From Alphaproteobacteria bacterium (GTDB lineage: Bacteria; Pseudomonadota; Alphaproteobacteria; UBA828), in NCBI GenBank assembly GCA_022826345.1, contig JAJDVB010000065.1, forward strand, positions 1 to 28,953: 28,953 nt of DNA. The letters run 5' to 3'. Within the stretch, counting starts at the first letter, position 1. Every line of letters begins with the position of its first letter. Of this stretch, positions 24,029 to 28,953 are shown in pieces. A program made the translations under genes and the position numbers. The notes under the pieces are model-generated. The model searched no databases. It had not been told where the DNA came from and worked only from the letters and a program-made list of their open reading frames with translations.

Positions 24029-25086
24029 CTGACGATCTCTTCGGTCGCGGACCATCGACGCAACTGGCCTTGCCAGTAGCGGAGTCCATCCTGCACCACG
24101 CCCCGTCCCGGACGGAAATAGGTCTTTAAGAACCCATTTTGCCCTATCACGCCGAAGCGGTCGCTGGGCGCATGATAGAGCATACGGTCGCCATTGTGAC
24201 GTAGCGCCATACGCGTGCCGGAAGGCGGGGTCTTCAGGAATCGGGTCATTTCCTCCGCATACCGGAGGATCGTGGGATTCCCCGGGAACTTCTCCCCGTG
24301 CTTACGCCAGTGGCTATAAATGTTCCGCCACTGGACCCAATGGCGGTTTGCGGCGAGGAGCGCCTGCTGACCACTGTACACCGCGCCGCGCGACATGCGC
24401 GCCGCAATACGTCCCGCGTGAGCGAGCAGAGCGAGGGACGCCGGATGCCGGCCTGCCGCCGCTTCGCTCTCCCCGGGGACCCAGCACTGCTCCCCGACCA
24501 TATCGCATCGCACTGGACCTAAGGATGGGAGCGTCTGCAGCAGCTGTCCACGGACTTCGTCGAACTGGAACGACTCGGAGTCCGTTGCCCCGGCCGGAAG
24601 GGCATTTTCAAGCAGCAATTCGATGGGCAGCCGCTCACACAGGCCGCTATAGCAGAGCTCAAAGGCACCCGCCGCCCTACTGGGCACTGAAGGCGCCCCC
24701 GCCGTATTGATCACGCGCGCGAACGCCATCAACTGGCCGCCGAGTTCGAACCACTGTGCCCATGCGCGGAGCGCTTCACCCGTGCGGTTCCGTTCCTGAA
24801 TGCGTTCGAGTTCCGCTTGGTGCCCGACGACCAGCGCGTGCCAAGCCTCCGTGCCTCGCGTGAAGCGGTCCTGGAGGTTCGCCTCCAGCGCCCAATCCGC
24901 AGCGAAGCCGATTCGGTCTTCGGCCCGGCGAAGCTCTTCCGCACCGGGTGCAATGACGGTCAGGTTGTCGCGGCCATCAATCGCTTCTACATCGAGAGTT
25001 CTGCGCCCGTCCTGGGCGTTCGGCTCGGGAATGCAGAAGGCGAGGCTCACAAATGCCGCGGCGAGCAGCACGGCCTTTCCGTTCAT
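24025..25086 (-). CDS. Exported protein with C-terminal BECR-type RNase toxin-like domain
   Basis: 353-aa protein. The signal peptide is about residues 1-24 (LLAAAFVSLAFC core, ending NAQ). A helical region (45-125) and a segment with four Cys (145, 150, 194, 201) follow. The last 95 residues contain SHWRKHGEKF (258-267), FLKTPPSGT (283-291), HNGDRMLYHAPSDRFGVIG (297-315), LKTYFRPG (320-327) and LRYWQGQ. This order matches the C-terminal domain found at the tips of RHS, CdiA-like and other polymorphic toxins of the barnase/EndoU/colicin/RelE (BECR) RNase group, by recollection. The start ATG 25086 overlaps the upstream stop (ATGA); the open frame before it is shadow. A secreted or envelope-held nuclease is inferred. 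Confidence 0.75.
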   Translation of the reverse strand: MNGKAVLLAAAFVSLAFCIPEPNAQDGRRTLDVEAIDGRDNLTVIAPGAEELRRAEDRIGFAADWALEANLQDRFTRGTEAWHALVVGHQAELERIQERNRTGEALRAWAQWFELGGQLMAFARVINTAGAPSVPSRAAGAFELCYSGLCERLPIELLLENALPAGATDSESFQFDEVRGQLLQTLPSLGPVRCDMVGEQCWVPGESEAAAGRHPASLALLAHAGRIAARMSRGAVYSGQQALLAANRHWVQWRNIYSHWRKHGEKFPGNPTILRYAEEMTRFLKTPPSGTRMALRHNGDRMLYHAPSDRFGVIGQNGFLKTYFRPGRGVVQDGLRYWQGQLRRWSATEEIVR

Positions 25087-26288
25087 CGAAGTAGCTCCAA
25101 CTCCATTAGACTCCTGTCGAAATAGTCGGTCCCGCCCGGTCCGCAGCGCTGGAAATCCGCATTGGGGAGGCTTATCACCTCGTATTTTCTCGGCGTTCGG
25201 CCTTCCCACGACTCCACCGTAGTCGATATCTCCGCTAAGCGCGTCCTCCTGTCTGCCAGCCACGTCGGATCGCAAATCGCGTGGCCGGTTCCAGCCAGGT
25301 TTTCTCCAGCTTGAGGCGCGCCGAGCATTTCCAACGCCGTCCCTACTGCGTCCAGCATCCCGGCGTGCAACCCGCACAGGTTGATCATTCCTTCTATGCG
25401 CGCCTTCAGAGGTCCGGACAGTTCTTCCCTTAGCTGTTCTCCCTCAACCCGTGCTCCCTCATCTACTCGGATCACCGAAACCCGACGGAAGTCGCAATAA
25501 TCCAAGCCCTCATTCATCTCTCCTAACTCGTAGTGCCAGGACGGCCTTTCCGCCTCGTAACTCGCGTGGAGTGACTCGACCTTCTTCTCAACTGCTTCGA
25601 GTTCCCGGTCGAGTGCAGCTGCACCGCGCTCTTCGCGTGCCGCTACTGAGGCGCTTCGAGTCACGTCACGCATCTTCGCCAGTCGCGTTCGGTAGAACGT
25701 CTTCATCTCCCGGAGTTCCTCCCGATTGTGTCTTGCCTTGTGGACAGTCCACTCCCAACTCAGGGCCTCCAGAAGGACAGCCAAATTCCGGTCGTCTTTT
25801 TGCGCCAGGATTCGCGACTCCTCTTGGAGTAGACGCTGCGCCCCGACCAACCCTTGCCAGTCCAACTCGTCCGGCTGCATGCACGCCTCGATCTTACGCC
25901 GGACGACTGCAAGACGCTCCTTCACCACCTGGATGACGCCGCGCACGGTATCGCGCTGATTCTTGTCGAAACCCGCCTCGATCTCCTCTCTCATCTCGTC
26001 CGGGAGCCTGTGGATCTGCATGAGGACGGTCACTAGGCCGTCGGCAAACGCGTCGAACCGTTCGTGCAGTTCAACGCTGAGTTCGTAGTTCTGTTCAATG
26101 AGTCGAAGCGACACGTCTTCCTGGGCGCTACTGTCGATTAAGCTGATCGCTTTGCCGATCAACTGGAGGCCCGCGGCGATGGTGGCGGGGTCTTGAGCGT
26201 TCGTCGGAGTTGCCGTCGTCGTCAGCCCCGCTGTCAGAACTGCAACGGCAATCGTCTTGCCGAGAGCTGGAGCCGTCTCGATCTTCAT
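25083..26288 (-). CDS. Large helical exported protein, first gene of the toxin-like operon
   Basis: 401 aa, family not recognised. The signal peptide is about residues 1-31 (AVAVLTAGL core, cleavage near NAQ). A short amphipathic stretch follows, IAAGLQLIGKAISLIDS (37-53), then long helices with coiled-coil character from 60 to about 260 (RLIEQNYELSVELHERF, REELREMKTFYRTRLAKM, DRELEAVEKKVESL). Five Cys lie at 136, 265, 305, 339 and 382. ATG 26288 has GAGGAGG 8 nt ahead, a strong site. Its stop overlaps the next start (ATGA). It may be a carrier, pore-like partner or scaffold for the toxin-like protein, but nothing in the sequence proves this. Confidence 0.75.
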   Translation of the reverse strand: MKIETAPALGKTIAVAVLTAGLTTTATPTNAQDPATIAAGLQLIGKAISLIDSSAQEDVSLRLIEQNYELSVELHERFDAFADGLVTVLMQIHRLPDEMREEIEAGFDKNQRDTVRGVIQVVKERLAVVRRKIEACMQPDELDWQGLVGAQRLLQEESRILAQKDDRNLAVLLEALSWEWTVHKARHNREELREMKTFYRTRLAKMRDVTRSASVAAREERGAAALDRELEAVEKKVESLHASYEAERPSWHYELGEMNEGLDYCDFRRVSVIRVDEGARVEGEQLREELSGPLKARIEGMINLCGLHAGMLDAVGTALEMLGAPQAGENLAGTGHAICDPTWLADRRTRLAEISTTVESWEGRTPRKYEVISLPNADFQRCGPGGTDYFDRSLMELELLR

Positions 26289-26320
26289 GCGCTTGCCTCC
26301 TCGATCACTCTTCTCCTACC

Positions 26321-26395
26321 ATGACGAGACTGTGACCGGAACTGTTGGATGACCTTATGGCCGACTACGAGCGGCCGGAGGATTTGTTGGGGGAT
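26321..26395 (+). pseudogene. 5' fossil of an IS256-family transposase gene
   Basis: ATG 26321 reads MTRL, then TGA (26333-26335), then PELLDDLMADYERPEDLLGD in the same frame. LDDL-ADY-PEDLLG is the usual N-terminal signature of one IS256 (mutator-type) transposase group, where GLLKQLTK should follow. Here it is cut at about 26395, precisely where the IS1595 left-end sequence begins. The in-frame TGA and the truncation show it is dead. Confidence 0.6.
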
Positions 26396-26473
26396 TATAG
26401 CGAATAGTCACATTTTCCGCTTGACCCCGCGCCCATCAACCCCTATCTTATAGTCACAACAGAGGGTTGAACG

Positions 26474-27460
26474 ATGGCACGCAAGGCACCCGGTAAATCG
26501 CACCGCAAGGGACTGACCTTCACCGAGGTCGCCGACATGTTCCGCGACGAAGACGCGGCGCGGGAGTGGATCGCAGACCAGCGCTGGCCGAATGGCGCGC
26601 ACTGCCCCAAGTGCGGCACGACCAACGTTCAGTCCAACATCAAGCACAAGACCATGACGCACCGCTGCCGCGAGTGCATGAGCGGCAAGAGCAAGACCAT
26701 GTTCTCGATCAAGACCGGCACGGTCATGGAGGGGTCGAACCTGAAGTATCGCGCTTGGGCCGTGGGCATCTACCTGTTCACGACGAACATCAAGGGCGTC
26801 TCGTCCATGCGCCTGCATCGCGAGTTGGGCATCAGCCAGAAGGCGGCATGGTTCATGCTGCATCGCCTGCGGCTGGCGTTCGAGGCCGAGAGCGGGCCGT
26901 TCGAGGGGCCGGTGGAATTCGACGAAACGCACATCGGGGGCAAGCGGAAGAACAAGCCGCTGTCGAAGCGGAAAGAGTTGAAGGGCCGGGGCGCGGTGGA
27001 CATGACCACCGTTGCCGGGGCGAAGGATCGCGAGACCAACCGCGTCAGCGCCCGTGTGGTCGAGAACACCGACGCGCCGACGCTGCAAGGCTTCGTCCGC
27101 GAGCACGCGAAGCCCGGCGCCACGGTCTACACAGACGAGGCGAAAGCCTACAAGGGGATGCCGGAGTTCTCCCATGAGGCCGTGAACCACAGCGTCTCCG
27201 AATATGTCCGGGATCAGGCTTCAATCAACGGCATGGAGAGCTTTTGGGCGATGCCGAAGCGGGGGCATCAGGGCATCTACCACAAGTTCTCGCCCAAGCA
27301 CTTGGACCGCTACGTTACGGAGTTCTCCGGTCGGCATAACGACCGCGAGGCGGACACCATCGACCAAATGGTCGGGATCGTCGCGGGCATGGAAGGCAAG
27401 CGCCTGACCTACGCTGACTTGATCGCGGATAACGGGCTGGACTCGGGCGCGCGGTCATGA
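26474..27460 (+). CDS. IS1595-family transposase (ISXO2-like)
   Basis: 328-aa DDE-type transposase. The N-terminal zinc ribbon is CPKCGTTN (residues about 45-52) with CRECMSGK (about 65-72), after RWPNGAH. A helix-turn-helix follows (SSMRLHRELGISQKAAWFM). The catalytic ISXO2-like domain shows VEFDETHIGGKRK (first Asp), VYTDEAKAYKGM (second Asp) and NGMESFWAMPKRGHQGIYH (third acidic residue), ending in LDRYVTEFSGRHN. Full length for the group, with no stops, so it may be active. The ATG 26474 has GAGGG about 9 nt ahead. Its TGA overlaps the ATG of the next gene. Confidence 0.93.
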   Translation: MARKAPGKSHRKGLTFTEVADMFRDEDAAREWIADQRWPNGAHCPKCGTTNVQSNIKHKTMTHRCRECMSGKSKTMFSIKTGTVMEGSNLKYRAWAVGIYLFTTNIKGVSSMRLHRELGISQKAAWFMLHRLRLAFEAESGPFEGPVEFDETHIGGKRKNKPLSKRKELKGRGAVDMTTVAGAKDRETNRVSARVVENTDAPTLQGFVREHAKPGATVYTDEAKAYKGMPEFSHEAVNHSVSEYVRDQASINGMESFWAMPKRGHQGIYHKFSPKHLDRYVTEFSGRHNDREADTIDQMVGIVAGMEGKRLTYADLIADNGLDSGARS

Positions 27461-27873
27461 CCGAGAAAGAGAATAGCCATCAGGACTGGGTAGATCTGCG
27501 GGCGGGCTGCACAGAGCAAGGCACTTTCAATCTCATTGCAGAGACCGTGGAGCGTGACGTTGAACGCTTCAACAAGCTCCCTTCAAAGATGCGGAGAAAT
27601 CGAACATTCAAAGCCGAGCGTAGCGAGCGCGGGATTGTCTACGTCGCCCAAGTGAGCCAGTCCGGCGGGTGGATAGCGGGGAGGACCGGGGTAAACGTTG
27701 AAATGAACGGAGCGACCATTCGAGTGTGGCGCCATCAGGAGTGCCAGTTTGAAATCAAGCAGGACTGGAACGAAGCGACACTGACCTGCGATTTGAAGGT
27801 CGAAGAGGAAATCCTTTCTGTCTGGCAAATCAGCCAGAAGGCCATCGGAGGCTTGCTCTTCGGCTATGGCTGA
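27457..27873 (+). CDS. Hypothetical protein coupled to the transposase gene
   Basis: 138 aa, not recognised. It starts MTEKENSHQDWVDL; residues about 25-60 are charged and helical, and the remainder is beta-rich (GIVYVAQVSQ, TIRVWRHQECQFEIKQDW, ATLTCDLKVEEEILSVW). There is no signal peptide or membrane segment. The ATG overlaps the transposase stop (ATGA), so it depends on transposase translation and is likely part of the element. Codon use is less GC-biased than that of the transposase. Confidence 0.7.
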   Translation: MTEKENSHQDWVDLRAGCTEQGTFNLIAETVERDVERFNKLPSKMRRNRTFKAERSERGIVYVAQVSQSGGWIAGRTGVNVEMNGATIRVWRHQECQFEIKQDWNEATLTCDLKVEEEILSVWQISQKAIGGLLFGYG

Positions 27874-27908
27874 ATGGCAAGCCACACAACACAAAGGGAG
27901 GACCTGAT

Positions 27909-28106
27909 ATGGCTACCACAACAGAAGTCATCCGCATCGAAGCGGATACGCTCGACGATGCGATTTCTGAGCTACAGAAGCTCAAAGCTGTTCTCGAGGG
28001 CCCCACGCCAGCCAGCACGGGTGGGAGCCTCTACGAGACCATGGCATCAGCGAGCATCAGTGTCACTGTTGGGCCTGTTACCATCACAGTCACCATATCG
28101 ACATGA
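27909..28106 (+). CDS. Small hypothetical protein of the IS-linked set
   Basis: 65 aa, not recognised. Residues 1-33 are acidic and helical (TTEVIRIEADTLDDAISELQ). The C-terminal 20 residues alternate Val/Ile/Thr (SVTVGPVTITVTIST), a likely beta hairpin. A strong GGGAGG lies at 27897-27902 before ATG 27909. The TGA overlaps the next ATG. Confidence 0.65.
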   Translation: MATTTEVIRIEADTLDDAISELQKLKAVLEGPTPASTGGSLYETMASASISVTVGPVTITVTIST

Positions 28107-28291
28107 CCGCCACCAAACCGAAGCGGCGGAAGCTGCCGGAGCCCCGGACGATCACGCTCCCGGATCAGAAGACCTACCAGCCGCCGAAGGCGGAATCGGA
28201 GCGGGAATACGACATGCCGGGTGCGAAGATGAAGACGGTGCGGCGCGCGTTTTTCCGCCCGGTCAACGTGCACCGCGAGGGCTGCGACTGA
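28103..28291 (+). CDS. Small basic hypothetical protein of the IS-linked set
   Basis: 62 aa, not assigned to a family. It opens MTATKPKRRKLPEP and contains YQPPKAESEREYDMPGAKM (about 36-54) and FFRPVNVHRE at the end. I recall small proteins with a YQPSKAE-like and DMPG motif beside IS1595-type transposases in other proteobacteria, which would fit a passenger gene, but this is memory and not a search result. Starts by ATGA overlap with the preceding gene. The 90 bp after it hold only a GTG-started proline-rich frame that runs into the opposing gene. Confidence 0.65.
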   Translation: MTATKPKRRKLPEPRTITLPDQKTYQPPKAESEREYDMPGAKMKTVRRAFFRPVNVHREGCD

Positions 28292-28381
28292 CCGGCGAAA
28301 AGCGGCGGAGTGCCGGAGAAGGAACCCAAGCCGACACCCCGCCCGGAGCGCCCGAGCAAGAGGCGTGAGGCGCCCCAACAA

Positions 28382-28759
28382 CTAGCAGCCGCGTTTCAGC
28401 GAGGGGCATGTGTTGTAGTCAGGATGCCCGCGTTCTGCCGCCTCCGCGCAATACCGGATATCGGGTCTTCCCGTCACTTGAAAAATTTTGGTTTTGTATG
28501 TCCGGCCCGGTTCCAGGTAGTGATGGCCACTGACCGAACCGTGGCACTTGTCTTTCCCAAACCCGTTGTCGATCCAATACACGTTCACAGTCCAACTGCA
28601 GTTGTTCGTATATGAAAAGTGTTGATCGATTGTGCCGTTGGATAGCGGAACTTCCTCTTCCCATTTGAACTGAAGGCAATGTCCCGAATTTTGCGCCGAA
28701 ACTTCAGCAGAAGTCAGAACTAGCCCGCACACGGCGAGCGCTGCGATCATTGTCTTCAT
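28382..28759 (-). CDS. Small exported cysteine-rich protein
   Basis: 125 aa with a clear signal peptide (residues 1-22, MIAALAVCGLVLTSAEVSAQ, cut near SAQ). The mature chain has six Cys (HCLQFKW, NNCSWTVNVYW, DKCHG, RYCAEA, NTCPS, RGC-end), suggesting disulfides in the periplasm. The NNCSWTVNVYWIDNG part resembles short beta-sandwich exported domains, but no family name is secure. ATG 28759 has AGGAAGAG ahead. It lies 22 bp downstream of another minus-strand gene and is probably co-transcribed. Confidence 0.75.
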   Translation of the reverse strand: MKTMIAALAVCGLVLTSAEVSAQNSGHCLQFKWEEEVPLSNGTIDQHFSYTNNCSWTVNVYWIDNGFGKDKCHGSVSGHHYLEPGRTYKTKIFQVTGRPDIRYCAEAAERGHPDYNTCPSLKRGC

Positions 28760-28781
28760 GGTTTGCTCTTCCTAGAGCCTG

Positions 28782-28953
28782 CTAGTCGAGAAATTGTTTG
28801 CAGGAGGCGATTAGCCCCTTGATATCTTCCGCCGAAAGAACCTCTGGCATTGGCAGATCGTCCACATCAACGTCGAGGGAAGGATTGGTGAACACCTGCC
28901 AAATTGATGAATCCGCCGCCGCCTTGAGCGCTTCGCCATCGGTCTCGATCTTC
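28782..28953 (-). CDS. 3' end of a hypothetical gene, running off the window
   Basis: The last 56 codons of a minus-strand frame that enters at the window edge and ends at TAG 28784-28782. Readable pieces are IWQVFTNPSLDVDVDDLPMP and EVLSAEDIKGLIASCKQFLD: acidic with a helical C-terminus, no recognised family. The frame is uninterrupted and precedes the exported cysteine-rich gene by 22 bp. Confidence 0.6.
   Translation of the reverse strand, partial: KIETDGEALKAAADSSIWQVFTNPSLDVDVDDLPMPEVLSAEDIKGLIASCKQFLD

Larger units (their letters stand above)
26390..28300 (+). mobile_element. IS1595-family element with downstream passenger-like genes
   Basis: The left end is placed at about 26390, where the IS256 fossil stops and GCGAATAGTCAC begins; TAGTCACA recurs at 26452. 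The transposase gene follows, then three small genes packed with 4-nt overlaps or short gaps (27457-28291). IS1595 relatives with passenger genes are known. I could not find the reverse complement of the left end up to 28953, so the right end is deleted, diverged or outside, and the extent given is approximate. Confidence 0.5.
22390..28953. mobile_element. Putative integrated genomic island (right end not seen)
   Basis: A tyrosine integrase pointing away from a housekeeping gene (parE), followed by orphan exported proteins, a toxin-like operon, an IS256 fossil and an IS1595-type insertion, is the usual make-up of an integrated island. Base composition falls visibly just upstream of the integrase (about 22405-22440) and in the operon 25083-26288. 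The left boundary is set roughly where the AT-rich sequence begins. No tRNA target or direct-repeat att pair can be seen, and the other end lies beyond the window. Confidence 0.55.

Noticed and set aside
28310..28615. Proline-rich plus-strand frame starting GTG 28310
   Set aside because: Only the first about 24 codons look protein-like; the rest is antisense to the exported cysteine-rich gene, and the ribosome-binding distance is wrong.

Overview
The window is visibly GC-rich, codon use is strongly GC3-biased, and the gene families (Sec/Tat-exported solute-binding protein with MalF/MalG/UgpC-type ABC genes, topoisomerase IV ParE with a basic N-terminal tail, Rieske oxygenase plus acetamidase, RHH/RelE pair) fit a free-living heterotrophic alphaproteobacterium of the Rhodospirillales/Hyphomicrobiales kind. 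That placement is inference from style; no rRNA or tRNA is present to test it.

Layout. (1) 136-4563, minus strand: a sugar-type ABC importer operon (solute-binding protein, two permeases, ATPase), with a 270-bp inverted-repeat element wedged between the two permease genes. (2) 4827-7819, divergent plus strand: a Gfo/Idh/MocA oxidoreductase overlapping an IolD-like ThDP enzyme. (3) 7893-8424: an RHH antitoxin/RelE-type toxin pair whose promoter is covered by a perfect inverted repeat. (4) 8500-8569: a small fossil of a MauG-like peroxidase gene. (5) 8725-9568: a DUF6152-like exported protein and a DUF6644-like membrane protein. (6) 9637-12103, minus strand: amidohydrolase, FixH/YtkA-like protein and MauG-type di-haem peroxidase, tightly coupled; the amidohydrolase reading frame has ATA where its start codon should be. 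(7) 12291-14362: an aldolase-like protein and a PfkB kinase, probably the continuation of the carbohydrate pathway in (1)-(2). (8) 14363-15233: about 0.9 kb without a convincing gene, ending in 10-bp periodic repeats. (9) 15234-17300, minus strand: Rieske oxygenase and acetamidase/formamidase. (10) 17582-20020: an orphan exported protein with a recognisable sigma70-type promoter, and a YbdK-type carboxylate-amine ligase. (11) 20171-22258: parE. (12) From about 22400 to the window end: an integrated island. It has a P4-type tyrosine integrase, a three-gene overlapping operon ending in a BECR-type toxin-like exported protein plus a CPCC cysteine-rich protein, a nonsense-mutated IS256-type fossil, an IS1595-family transposase with three or so tightly packed small downstream genes, and two small genes of an exported-protein operon that runs off the window.

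How the parts fit. Regions 1, 2 and 7 read as import of a polyol or sugar acid followed by dehydrogenation, ThDP-dependent C-C cleavage, phosphorylation and aldol cleavage: an inositol-catabolism-like logic without recognisable IolB/IolE here. The best candidate for an undescribed system is the island operon 23807-26288: a large helical exported protein, a second exported protein with a C-terminal domain like those at the tips of polymorphic toxins, and a small cytoplasmic CPCC protein in the immunity position, all with 4-nt start/stop overlaps.
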